NCBI RefSeq assembly: GCF_014696355.1
Contig: NZ_JACJQA010000001.1
Coordinates: forward strand, 1-38,339
DNA: 38,339 nt
DNA from: Pseudanabaena sp. FACHB-1998
Lineage (GTDB): Bacteria; Cyanobacteriota; Cyanobacteriia; Pseudanabaenales; Pseudanabaenaceae
Direction of reading: 5' to 3'
Part shown: positions 15,220 to 23,920 of the stretch, one piece after another
How positions within the stretch are numbered: the stretch's first letter is position 1
Layout: every line of letters starts with the position of its first letter
Position numbers and translations under genes: made by a program
Notes under the pieces: generated by a model
What the model saw: the letters and a program-made list of their open reading frames with translations, nothing else
What the model was told of the DNA's origin: nothing
The model's database searches: none

Positions 15220-17409
15220 ATGAGTATCAAATTAGAGCATAGCATTCGTGAAGTGACCAATAGATTTGAGCTAGCTTTGTCGGGGTTTATTGACAGCGAT
15301 GTGGGTAGAGAGTTAGATATTAGCGAAGCATATTTTCGTCATGCTACAGTCAAAGCTGCGAGAGCTTACACCAAAAGTTATCTAGAGTCTCATGCGCTGG
15401 TACAGCTAGTAGGTATGCAGAAACCTATAGCGTTGTCTTCTATTTATATTCCTCAAAGATTTCAAACTCATACTTCTATTCGGAATTTTGATTCGGTAAA
15501 TGAACTAGAGGAAGCATTTACTCGCGATTTGCAAAGAAGTAATCAAAATAAAGGTTCTAATCTATTGGGATTAAATACTGCCAATGAAGAAGAATACTTA
15601 ACGATTTTAGGAGATCCTGCTACAGGGAAAACCACCTTTTTAAAATATGTTGGTTTAGAAGCATTGCGTTATCCCGAAGGACGCTACAAACATAATGTGT
15701 TGCCTATTTTTTTGCATTTATGGAGATTTTGCAGTGAGGCGGACACTTTGTTACTAGCAATCACTGAGGAGCTAGAGAAATGCGGTTTTCCTTTTGCCAA
15801 TGATCTTGCAGTTTGGCTGCTGAAGAATGGAAAACTATTAATTCTCATTGATGGCTTAAATGAATCGCCTCTATCCCAAAAGTATTTATCTCATCATGTA
15901 CACGCTTTTGTGAAAGCTTATCCTAACAATCGATACATCGTTTCTAGTCGTTTAAATTCCTATCAAAATAGCTTAGGGCAATTCCTAGAAGTTGCCATGC
16001 AATCTTGGAGTGACCTCCATACTCAGGAATATATTCATAAATGGTTCGCGATCGCCTATGACCAAAGTTCTAATTCCAAAGTCAATCAGGTGGCGACAAT
16101 ACCTAACTCTTCTCAAGAGTTAGATAAAGCTTCAGATGAAGCGCAAAGATGTTGGGAAATCTTACAAATCAATGATATTGCTAGAGGGTTGGCAAATTCT
16201 CCATTGTCTTTATCTCTCCTATGCTTACTATGCGATCGCCGCCTTAGTTTACCTGCTAACTTAAGTGGACTCTACGAAAAGGCAATTCATTTATTATTAG
16301 AAGAAAAGGTCTTACAACATCAACAAATTAATAATCCAGACGAGAAAAGTATTAGTACTGAAGTTCTCGATCTGGTAATAACTGAAATTGCTTACAAGAG
16401 CTTTGAATTTCAGAATATGATGTTGCCTTTGGAGGAGGTAAAGCAGCAGATACAAACGATTTTGGTGAGTTGTAATGGTGATTTACAGAAACTCAATGTT
16501 GAGTTTGTACTTAAGGTATTACAACAAGTCGGTATTTGCAAAGCTACTAAATTTAATACCTCCACTAATTTTGTTTTTTGTCATATTACTTTTCAAGAAT
16601 ATTTTACAGCTCGGTATATCTATAACCACAATAAAGTTAAGTTGTTAGTTACTTACCATTTAAGCGATCGGCGATGGCAACAAGTATTTTTATTACTAGC
16701 GGGGATGATGATTGGGAATATTGAAGAACTTCTCTTAAACATTGAGTCCCAAGCTTCCAGCTTCATCAATACCAATAGATTACGCGACATTTTGGAATGG
16801 CTAGACCAAATAACTAGTAATTCTAGAAGCAATCTTAAAAATGTGAGCAAACGGATTGCTACCTTGTTTTTAGCTCGTCCCCGATTTCTGGTGGAGCTTT
16901 CGTCCTCCTTACTTTTATCGAGAATGTTAGGGTTAGCTCGCGATCTCTATCTAGATTTCGATGAGGACATCAATTTTGATAAGGTATTTGCCTCAGATTT
17001 GTCTTTGAGTCTTGCCTATGCCCTTGATTTCGATAGCCAGACTGAACTTAGCTTGACTCTCCAATTGTGCAATAACTTGGAACAGTCGATGAAACCTCTT
17101 AACTTCGATTCTAAAGATGTCAATTTTAAAGTACTTCAGGCTCGACTAGAGGCGTTAACCACCAAAATACCAAACCTCGATCAACCCTTTGAATTAAGAG
17201 AACAATTTCGTCAAGCGATTAGCTCTACTTGGTTTCAAGCTCTCTATTTACCAAAAGAACTAAATATGATTTCCTCCGAAGAGGTGGAAGATTTAGAAAA
17301 TTATCTGTACGCCAATCTATTGATGGTGCATTGCAAAAAAATGGCAATCTCAGTTTCTAACAAAACATGGGAAGGAATCGAATCACGAATTCTCAGAATT
17401 ATAGGCTAA
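15220..17409 (+). CDS. NACHT-domain STAND NTPase
   Basis: A large signal-transducing NTPase of the NACHT group. From the ATG at 15220 it has 729 residues; a TTG at 15199 would add seven. An N-terminal helical domain (about 1-110, with ALVQLVGMQKPIALSSIY typical of cyanobacterial NACHT proteins) precedes the P-loop GDPATGKTT (131-139), Walker B LILIDGLNE (207-215) and sensor-like VSSRLN. A helical part follows with DIARGLANSPLSLSLLCLL. The C-terminus has no WD40, TPR or LRR repeats. Some bacterial NACHT proteins defend against phage; others have unknown roles. No recognisable effector nuclease, protease or TIR domain is fused here, and no defence genes are adjacent. Coding sequence is AT-rich relative to neighbours. 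Confidence 0.88.
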   Translation: MSIKLEHSIREVTNRFELALSGFIDSDVGRELDISEAYFRHATVKAARAYTKSYLESHALVQLVGMQKPIALSSIYIPQRFQTHTSIRNFDSVNELEEAFTRDLQRSNQNKGSNLLGLNTANEEEYLTILGDPATGKTTFLKYVGLEALRYPEGRYKHNVLPIFLHLWRFCSEADTLLLAITEELEKCGFPFANDLAVWLLKNGKLLILIDGLNESPLSQKYLSHHVHAFVKAYPNNRYIVSSRLNSYQNSLGQFLEVAMQSWSDLHTQEYIHKWFAIAYDQSSNSKVNQVATIPNSSQELDKASDEAQRCWEILQINDIARGLANSPLSLSLLCLLCDRRLSLPANLSGLYEKAIHLLLEEKVLQHQQINNPDEKSISTEVLDLVITEIAYKSFEFQNMMLPLEEVKQQIQTILVSCNGDLQKLNVEFVLKVLQQVGICKATKFNTSTNFVFCHITFQEYFTARYIYNHNKVKLLVTYHLSDRRWQQVFLLLAGMMIGNIEELLLNIESQASSFINTNRLRDILEWLDQITSNSRSNLKNVSKRIATLFLARPRFLVELSSSLLLSRMLGLARDLYLDFDEDINFDKVFASDLSLSLAYALDFDSQTELSLTLQLCNNLEQSMKPLNFDSKDVNFKVLQARLEALTTKIPNLDQPFELREQFRQAISSTWFQALYLPKELNMISSEEVEDLENYLYANLLMVHCKKMAISVSNKTWEGIESRILRIIG

Positions 17410-17448
17410 AAGCTTGTAGCGCATGCACAGCGTGCGCTACAAGCTTTT
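17408..17448. terminator. Bidirectional hairpin between convergent genes
   Basis: Arms 17408-17423 and 17433-17448 pair perfectly, starting within the NACHT stop codon and ending in TTTT, seven bases before the stop of the - strand gene. The GC-rich tip resembles those at 3201-3225 and 19291-19313. Confidence 0.7.
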
Positions 17449-17454
17449 GAGATT

Positions 17455-17805
17455 TTATGAAGATTGATCGCTAAGTTGGGCTATTTCTTGTAAAACACGA
17501 TCAAAAACAGACCTCAAAATCACTTTTTCCTTAACAAATATGTCAGGAACTTCATCTGGCTCATCCAAAGAGGCGATGTCTAAATATAAGCAGCTTTCAC
17601 CGTCATTCATGAGCCATTCCACCTGAAACATTTCCTCCAGATCACCTAGCTCACCGTGATAACTTTCACGAAACTTAAGAACTATCTGTGACAGATAACC
17701 TTCAATAGCAATATATCCTGTCAATTTAGTGGGATAGCGATCGCTAAAATCTATATCGTATTCGAGATTTATAAGAGCTTGTTCAACTTGAGCATAGGTA
17801 GGCAT
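17455..17805 (-). CDS. Small acidic protein of unknown function
   Basis: This 116-residue reading frame encodes an acidic, soluble protein with no cysteine cluster, membrane segment or enzyme motif that could be recognised. The pattern of alternating strands (KLTGYIAIEGYLSQIVLKF, QVEWLMNDGESCLYLDIAS) suggests a small alpha/beta fold. It is convergent with the NACHT gene across a shared hairpin and is divided from purT by 132 bp, so it is probably transcribed alone. Codon use and HIP1 content match the genome, which supports a real gene. No function is proposed. Confidence 0.65.
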   Translation of the reverse strand: MPTYAQVEQALINLEYDIDFSDRYPTKLTGYIAIEGYLSQIVLKFRESYHGELGDLEEMFQVEWLMNDGESCLYLDIASLDEPDEVPDIFVKEKVILRSVFDRVLQEIAQLSDQSS

Positions 17806-17937
17806 ATTTTACGAATATATATTATGGGCTTAGTTACCGCACAAAGCACCGTAACTAAGCTGATTTGCATCAAAAAATCAACCTTAACTATTATATATTC
17901 TGCGTAACAAATTCTCTTAATCCAAGCAGATAGTCGA

Positions 17938-19101
17938 TTAAATAATTTTGACTTTTGAGGCGGCTTCTGTTGCTTTTTGGCGGGATTCTATGGCATCTTT
18001 CCCTTTGGCTAAAGCCACACCCATACGGCGATAGGGACGCGAATCAGGCTTACCAAACAAACGGATTTCGGTATTAGGAATTGCAAGAGCTTCTTCTACT
18101 CCCATGAAGGAAATATTTACACTGGTTTCACTCGCAAGAATGACGGCACTGGCGGAAGGACTGAGTAACTCAATGGTGGGAATTGGCAAGCCGAGAATTG
18201 CCCGTAAATGAAGTTCAAATTCATTGAGATTTTGAGAAATTAGGGTAACCATTCCTGTGTCATGGGGACGGGGAGACAGTTCAGAAAAAATTACTTCGTC
18301 TTTGGTGATGAAAAATTCCACACCGAAAATGCCAGCGCCGCCGAGTTTATCGGTTACTTTACGAGCAATATCTTCGGCTTCCTTAACTTGGGCAGGGGTT
18401 AAGCCAACGGGTTGCCATGATTCTTGGTAGTCACCTCGCTCCTGACGATGCCCGATCGCTTCGCAAAATAGCGTTTCCCCTTGCCATTGACGGATGGTTA
18501 GCAAAGTAATTTCTACTTCAAAATTGATAAATTCCTCGATGATGATTTTGGCGGTATCACCTCGCCCCCCCGCGATCGCATAATCCCACGCTTTTTCCAA
18601 TTCATCGGCAGAACTAACCACAGATTGCCCTTTTCCTGAAGAAGACATCACAGGCTTAATCACGTTGGGAAACCCAATTTCGGCAGCAACGGTTTTTAGT
18701 TCTTCGAGGCTAGTGGCATAGGCATATTTGGCGGTTCGCAAACCCAATTCATTACTTGCTAAATCCCGAATGCGATCGCGATTCATTGTGAAGTTAGTAG
18801 CCGCCGCAGTGGGAATGACCGTATAGCCCTGTGCTTCGAGTTCCAACAGTTTCTCGGTACGGATGGCTTCTACTTCTGGGACAATCAAATCGGGCTGATG
18901 CTTTTTCACCACCGCTTCGAGCGCTTCACCATCTAACATCGAAATAACTTCTCGATAATCCGCTACTTGCATCGCAGGCGCATTGTCATAGCGATCAACT
19001 GCAATCACCGTATTACCGAGCCTCTGGGCAGCAATAACTACCTCTTTGCCTAGTTCACCAGAGCCAAGCAGCATGATTTTTTTTGGTAATGCGATCGCCA
19101 T
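17938..19101 (-). CDS. purT: Formate-dependent phosphoribosylglycinamide formyltransferase
   Basis: PurT uses formate and ATP to formylate GAR in purine synthesis, the folate-independent alternative to PurN. From the ATG at 19101 the protein has 387 residues, close to the E. coli length. It has the N-terminal Rossmann-like domain ([20 protein letters not shown]), the ATP-grasp core with [16 protein letters not shown], and the metal-binding [26 protein letters not shown] six bases before the ATG decides this start over the GTG at 19110, which lies inside that site. It is a housekeeping-type gene, notable beside plasmid-type replication and partition genes. Confidence 0.96.
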   Translation of the reverse strand: MAIALPKKIMLLGSGELGKEVVIAAQRLGNTVIAVDRYDNAPAMQVADYREVISMLDGEALEAVVKKHQPDLIVPEVEAIRTEKLLELEAQGYTVIPTAAATNFTMNRDRIRDLASNELGLRTAKYAYATSLEELKTVAAEIGFPNVIKPVMSSSGKGQSVVSSADELEKAWDYAIAGGRGDTAKIIIEEFINFEVEITLLTIRQWQGETLFCEAIGHRQERGDYQESWQPVGLTPAQVKEAEDIARKVTDKLGGAGIFGVEFFITKDEVIFSELSPRPHDTGMVTLISQNLNEFELHLRAILGLPIPTIELLSPSASAVILASETSVNISFMGVEEALAIPNTEIRLFGKPDSRPYRRMGVALAKGKDAIESRQKATEAASKVKII

Positions 19102-19172
19102 TAAATTCACCTCGTTACTTCACAAAACAGCCATATCATAGCGTTTTTAACCATAGCTGTCGCCCAGTCTAG

Positions 19173-19266
19173 AGAGTTACGGCGCTTCGCGCCGTAACTC
19201 TGGGGGATTTTGTTTTTAGAAGCAGAGGCTAGAGGATTGAGAATGGATTAACTTCCATTCTCAATC
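19173..19266. repeat. Two adjacent hairpins upstream of purT
   Basis: First hairpin: perfect 13-bp arms 19173-19185 and 19189-19201 with a TTC loop. Second: 13-bp arms 19235-19247 and 19254-19266. Neither is followed by a T-run on the strand of the neighbouring genes. Confidence 0.5.
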
Positions 19267-19282
19267 TTCCACATTAATTGAA

Positions 19283-19321
19283 AAAAGCTGAGGCGCACGC
19301 TGTGCGTGCGCCTCAGCTTTT
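19283..19321 (-). terminator. Hairpin after the Rieske gene
   Basis: Perfect 18-bp arms (19283-19300 and 19304-19321), about 48 bp past the Rieske stop. On the - strand the stem is followed by TTCAATTAA. The tip GGCGCACGC...GCGTGCGCC is nearly the same as in the 71-bp palindrome at 3178-3248. Confidence 0.6.
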
Positions 19322-19368
19322 GGTTATCTGATGACGATTAACACTTGATCAAGCGATCGCCTGAGACA

Positions 19369-19734
19369 TTAAGCATCAATAAACAGATCTTCGCCTTCTT
19401 GAGTAACCGTAAAACTTGCCACATCGGTAGGAGATTTACCCATAGCAATCATTTTCTTAGCGATATCAGGCAAAGGAATACCCACAAAGGAGTCAACCCA
19501 TTCAACATTTTTGCCAGTACAAATTTCAAACTTTGAGCCATGAAAAGGACAGGTAATTACGCCATTTTCAAACTTACCTTTAGCGAGGGGTAGTCCAAAA
19601 TGCGGACATTTATTGGCGATCGCGCAATGCTTGTCACCAACTTTAGCAACGATAACCGATTGACCATTGGCTGTGGTTTTCAGAACCTTGTCAGCACTGA
19701 CAGTGCTAGTGGTGGCAATTTTGACTTTAGCCAT
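19369..19734 (-). CDS. Rieske [2Fe-2S] ferredoxin-like protein
   Basis: A 121-residue soluble Rieske ferredoxin, a small electron carrier. The cluster ligands are Cys43-x-His45 (KCPHFGLPL) and Cys62-x2-His65 (TCPFHGSKFE), with normal spacing. No signal peptide or membrane anchor is present, unlike the cytochrome b6f Rieske protein. AGGAG nine bases upstream favours the ATG at 19734 over a TTG at 19752. The family commonly feeds oxygenases or reductases; the partner is not encoded next to it, and the P450 8 kb away is only a possibility. Confidence 0.92.
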   Translation of the reverse strand: MAKVKIATTSTVSADKVLKTTANGQSVIVAKVGDKHCAIANKCPHFGLPLAKGKFENGVITCPFHGSKFEICTGKNVEWVDSFVGIPLPDIAKKMIAMGKSPTDVASFTVTQEGEDLFIDA

Positions 19735-19878
19735 GACGGAAGACTCCTGCAATATTGAAGATTTTTTAAACTTTGCAAAATAACTCCAAGATCATACAGG
19801 ATTTAACCTTGGTGCTATGAGATTACCTTTCCCCTTGAATAGAGCCTGTTTAAGCTTTGGGTTGTATAGCTGTCGTCA

Positions 19879-19933
19879 GTCCTTATACCAAATAAAGAAA
19901 TAGCTATGCCATTTCTTTATTTGGTATAAGGAC
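19879..19933. repeat. Perfect 23-bp-arm inverted repeat
   Basis: Arms 19879-19901 and 19911-19933 are exact complements with a 9-base loop. Another hairpin follows after two bases. Confidence 0.65.
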
Positions 19934-19935
19934 AC

Positions 19936-20014
19936 AAAACCCAAGAAGTGAGGGGCGGCGCAAAGCGCTGCCCCTCACTTCTTGGGTTTTATATTTAATT
20001 GTGCCTAGCTACTT
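19936..20014. repeat. Hairpin joined to a family B right end
   Basis: Arms 19936-19961 and 19965-19990 pair with one G-T mismatch. The sequence then runs into TTTAATTGTGCCTAGCTACT, the right end shared with 14894-14996 and 28401-28510. The matching left end is not evident, so the element is truncated or rearranged. Confidence 0.5.
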
Positions 20015-20094
20015 AGCACTACCACTTAATATTTACAGTCTCGTGTATGAAATAGATCCAAATTACATTAATATATCTGTAAGGATCGTACAGT

Positions 20095-20155
20095 AAAATA
20101 AAGAACCAAGCTTTTAATAGCAGCATTGCTAAGCAAAACTTAGTTCTTTGTTTGA
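20095..20155. repeat. Family C inverted repeat
   Basis: AAATAAAGAACCAAG at the left and CTTAGTTCTTTG at the right match the ends of the elements at 9471-9531 and 32466-32521. The interior differs. Confidence 0.45.
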
Positions 20156-20590
20156 TCACGCCGATCTAACAACAAGCTACTGGCGTTTAAGATAAATTTT
20201 CGGATTTCGTGGATTAAATTTAAAACGATCGCCGTATGCTTGATCTAATACTTTTTACTTAAGGAGATAACCAATATTTTCCTTCAGAAACCAAAAAAGC
20301 CAGTGATACCACCCACTAGCTCTTTGATGACCCGAAGGTACTTAAATTAATATCCGGAAACGAAAAGAAGAAGTCTACGGATGAACTTTGCTTTTTTGAC
20401 AGATTGCAGTTTTGTTCGTTCTAAGACACTTGACCAGTGCTTATTTATATCTTAACGCAAGATATGAGTTTAGCAATAGCTTTTGCTGGAATTTTTTTAA
20501 ATTAAGCAAAATTTATTATTGAATTGTTCAAAGACTTCTTTTTGTTTCCTGATTGAAATCGCTACAAACTTTACAATCAGGACAATACAA

Positions 20591-23500
20591 GTGTTTTCTA
20601 ATTTCAACCCTCCCTTGCAACAGATCTCTGAAGAGAGCGCAGTTAACCCCCATAATCACCCCCCCAAACAGGCATTTTCTTTAAATAATCAGTATTCTAG
20701 CGGCAAATTTTCTCCCACTAAGTCCCATAACCCTTGCCCCATTTGCGATGACATCAAGGGTAAATGTCGGACTGTCAGTGAGGATTTTGTGCTGTGCATG
20801 ACCCATGCCTCTGATCTGGGTCTACTAAATTGGAAATTTGTCGGCGAAACTACAGGCAGTTACTTTGCAGGAAAATATCTCCGCGTCAGACCAGAGACTG
20901 AAGCCGAACAACAGCAACGACGCGACACTCATCTCAAACAGAGAATTGCTCAACACAAATTACAACGATCGCGCTTAGCGAAATTACCTGATACCCCTCA
21001 ACGCGATCGGGTATTTACTAACTATTTACAAAAACTGAATTTAGATGAAATAGACAAAGCAGATTTACTAAGCCGTAATTTATCTGAAAGTGAAATTATC
21101 AGACTAGAGGCTAAATCTACCAAATCTGGCTATATTCTGCCCATCAAAAATCCTCAGCAGCAAATTCTTGGTTTTCAAATCCGTTTGCGTGATGGATCAT
21201 CGGGGCGCTATCGCTGGCACAAACCTTGGGGGATGAGCGCCCAACAACAAAATGGGGAGTTACCTCTCGCCTTTTATTCAACTTTTTATTCATCTTTTCC
21301 TGATGAAGCCATCAAGGGTCAGCGTGTGGTTTTAGTTGAAGGAACTGGGGTAAAGCCCTATCTGGCGGCGAAGCTGCGAAACTGCCCTGCCATTGGGGCT
21401 TCGGGCGGACAGTTTATGGCAAGTAAACAAACTTTGCTGACCTATTTACAAGATCTGGGCGCTAGCTCGGAAACGACGAGATTAGAATATGCGATCGATG
21501 CGGGTGACGTTGCTAACCCTTCAGTACTGCGTCGCCATGAAAAAAATCTTAACTTTATCGCTGAGCTTGGCTTTGCGATCGATGTCCTGTGGTGGGGACA
21601 ACTTACTAAGGATGCTGATGATATTGATGAATTAGGGGATAGCTCCATGATTGAGCTTTTGACGGTGGCTCAGTTCTGGGCGATCGCCAATTATCAACCT
21701 AAGCCCAAGTTTGCCCCCTTCCAATGGTTCAAGGACAGATTATTTCCTGAGCAGAATCCTCAACCTCAAGTCAAAGCTCTGGGATTTGTGAGGCGATCGC
21801 CGCAAGTTAGTCCTAGTCCTATTAATCCTAGTAGCTCTACTTTGACCTACACATCGGGGACAAGGTTAGAGACTTGGCGCGATTTATTAAAATCTCATAA
21901 ACATCTTCTCGATACCTCGGAGACGGGGACGGGCAAGAGCCATGATGCAGGCTTATTACGTCCTGAAATGTTTAATGACATTGAGCGGATTATCTATATA
22001 TCTAATGATTCTCGTAATGTCACTACGGAAACGCTGCAAGATTGGCAGTTATTACCCGCTCGTCATCAAGGATTGACCACCAAAGGTAATAAGTTACGCC
22101 GTGCTAACTACGGTGATGATTTGCATACAAAATCTAATTGCTCTCGCACAGGCGCGATCGCGGCTCTGATTAATAAAGCAGTTACAGATACCAGTGTCAT
22201 TTGCGAAACCTGTCCGTTATTAAATGCTTGCCGTCATTCCCATGGCGATGGGTTTGGCTTTAGACATGAACGAGCGATCGCTTTTAAGTCCACGATTCTG
22301 CGATCGCATCCCGCGAGTTTACCTAGCCCCGTGGATTATGATTACTCCAAAACTTTGCTGGTCTGGGAAGAGGTCAGCGAAAGCCTCGCGACCATGCGTC
22401 AGATTATGGTTGACCAAGATGATATTGATAAGGCGATCGCCAAGATATCTCGCTCTAATCTAGAAAATCCCCAACAATTTATTGATGTCTTAAATAAATT
22501 GCATCACCTATTAGCCGATAAATCCCGTCATGGACTAGATTTTCATAAAATCAAAGCAACTATCTCCGATATCGTTGATTCTTCTGGATTAGCCGACTTG
22601 TTTAAACCTGATTTATCAATTCTGGATACTGTCGAGGCGATCGCCGATTCTGAGTTTACCAATGCTAAGGGGCAAGAAAAACGGGAGCTAGCGCGTCTCA
22701 ATTCCTTGCTCAAACATGAAACCACTCTGCAAGCAACGGAGGTGGAGCGCCGCATTGAACGCGAAATATTAAAGCAATGGTTCTGCGAATTTTTAGATAT
22801 TCTGTCTGGGGCAATGCAGTATGGCGATTTGCATATTCACAAAGGCAAACTGACAGTCTCGATTCTCAATCCTCGCTTGCGGGACATTACGAGTCATTCG
22901 GCAGCCAATCTTTATCTGGATGCCACCATTAGTCCCCATGATTTAGAAATGCGGATCAAGGCTCAGATTCATCCAGTTAAGCAGTCTACTAACTTTGCAA
23001 AACCCAATATTTATCAAGTTACCGATATTGGGCGCATGACCATGCAACGGGGCAATGAGCAGACCCGTCAGGCTCAAGCAATTATTGACCATCTCAAACA
23101 AACCGAGCCGAGTACCAAGGTTATTGATTTTAAAAAATTCAAAGACTACGCAGATGGAGCTTGGTTTAGGGATTCTCGCGGTTCCAATGATTTTATTGAG
23201 GCAAAAAATTTAGTCATAGTTGGTACTCCCTGCCCGAACATTGCCGCCCTTAAAGCTGAGTATGTCGTGTTAACGGGGTCACATCCTCTAGAAAAAGATG
23301 CAGATTTTGCGAATTTTGTCGATCGCCAGATCTTGGCTAATGTCCAACAATGTTTTGGGCGTAAGTCTGGACAGCGCTTTCATGAGGGCGACAAGATTTA
23401 TTTCTTGTCAAATTTTGATCTTGGCGATATCCCCCATACTCAAATCAAAGCCGCCGCTATTACACCTGAAGCCATGAGTAAGGTGGAAATTCTCCGACAA

Positions 23501-23920
23501 AAGGTTAAGGAGCAAATTCAGCAAGCCGTCGCTGAAGGATTTGATCTTTTATTTGTGGGGCAAAGGCAAATGGCGCAGTGGCTGGGACTAGAGCGAGGTA
23601 CTTATCTGTACCATGCAGACTGGATCAATTCGCTATTAAGCTCTTTATATAGCAAATTGATCCAAAATTTTAGTGAAAATGCTCCACCAAATCTGGCAGA
23701 TACTCTCTCAGCCGAGGAATTATCTCAGATAGAGTTTTGGGCTGGGGCTTCGGAACGGCTTTTAGTCGATCTGGTTCCTGTGCGTGATTTATTAGGCGGC
23801 ATTTTTGAATTTTTTGATCGCCATATCCCGCGACATTTACATATTTATGTTCTTGATCGGCTGTCGTTAAAGGCTAAAAATGTTTTATTTTCGTCCTTAG
23901 CGCTGGTGACTCTGGGTTGA
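20591..23920 (+). CDS. Plasmid replication protein, CyRepA1-like (DUF3854, helicase-like)
   Basis: A large protein resembling the CyRepA1 replication initiators of cyanobacterial plasmids such as Slr7037 of pSYSA. A GTG at 20591 with AGGA eight bases ahead gives 1109 residues; a TTG at 20519 would add 24 residues of unlike composition. Residues 49-59 hold a CPIC...C zinc-finger-like motif. About 130-340 is a DUF3854/Toprim-like region (VVLVEGTGVKPYLAAKL, LEYAIDAGDV), as in primases. The P-loop ETGTGKS (444-450) starts a helicase-like half, with a Cys cluster (CETCPLLNAC) and LLVWEEVSE as probable Walker B. The 3' end overlaps the convergent kinase gene by 24 bp. Assignment rests on domain order and general resemblance. 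Confidence 0.8.
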   Translation: MFSNFNPPLQQISEESAVNPHNHPPKQAFSLNNQYSSGKFSPTKSHNPCPICDDIKGKCRTVSEDFVLCMTHASDLGLLNWKFVGETTGSYFAGKYLRVRPETEAEQQQRRDTHLKQRIAQHKLQRSRLAKLPDTPQRDRVFTNYLQKLNLDEIDKADLLSRNLSESEIIRLEAKSTKSGYILPIKNPQQQILGFQIRLRDGSSGRYRWHKPWGMSAQQQNGELPLAFYSTFYSSFPDEAIKGQRVVLVEGTGVKPYLAAKLRNCPAIGASGGQFMASKQTLLTYLQDLGASSETTRLEYAIDAGDVANPSVLRRHEKNLNFIAELGFAIDVLWWGQLTKDADDIDELGDSSMIELLTVAQFWAIANYQPKPKFAPFQWFKDRLFPEQNPQPQVKALGFVRRSPQVSPSPINPSSSTLTYTSGTRLETWRDLLKSHKHLLDTSETGTGKSHDAGLLRPEMFNDIERIIYISNDSRNVTTETLQDWQLLPARHQGLTTKGNKLRRANYGDDLHTKSNCSRTGAIAALINKAVTDTSVICETCPLLNACRHSHGDGFGFRHERAIAFKSTILRSHPASLPSPVDYDYSKTLLVWEEVSESLATMRQIMVDQDDIDKAIAKISRSNLENPQQFIDVLNKLHHLLADKSRHGLDFHKIKATISDIVDSSGLADLFKPDLSILDTVEAIADSEFTNAKGQEKRELARLNSLLKHETTLQATEVERRIEREILKQWFCEFLDILSGAMQYGDLHIHKGKLTVSILNPRLRDITSHSAANLYLDATISPHDLEMRIKAQIHPVKQSTNFAKPNIYQVTDIGRMTMQRGNEQTRQAQAIIDHLKQTEPSTKVIDFKKFKDYADGAWFRDSRGSNDFIEAKNLVIVGTPCPNIAALKAEYVVLTGSHPLEKDADFANFVDRQILANVQQCFGRKSGQRFHEGDKIYFLSNFDLGDIPHTQIKAAAITPEAMSKVEILRQKVKEQIQQAVAEGFDLLFVGQRQMAQWLGLERGTYLYHADWINSLLSSLYSKLIQNFSENAPPNLADTLSAEELSQIEFWAGASERLLVDLVPVRDLLGGIFEFFDRHIPRHLHIYVLDRLSLKAKNVLFSSLALVTLG

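Larger units (their letters stand above)
19735..20590. other. Gene-free region upstream of the replication gene; candidate origin or long leader
   Basis: About 860 bp without a credible gene. It holds the Rieske promoter, two long hairpins (19879-19933 and 19936-19990), a family B end (19992-20014) and a family C element (20095-20155). The last ~430 bp (20160-20590) are AT-rich with isolated features only, such as AAGGAGATAACC at 20261-20272 that starts no visible frame. No array of iterons was seen. Because it precedes a plasmid replication initiator gene, the origin, or RNA-based copy control, may lie here. Confidence 0.4.

Noticed and set aside
15220-17409. Defence island around the NACHT gene
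   Set aside because: Neighbours are an unknown small protein, purT and sensor genes. No restriction, toxin-antitoxin, CRISPR or retron component is nearby.
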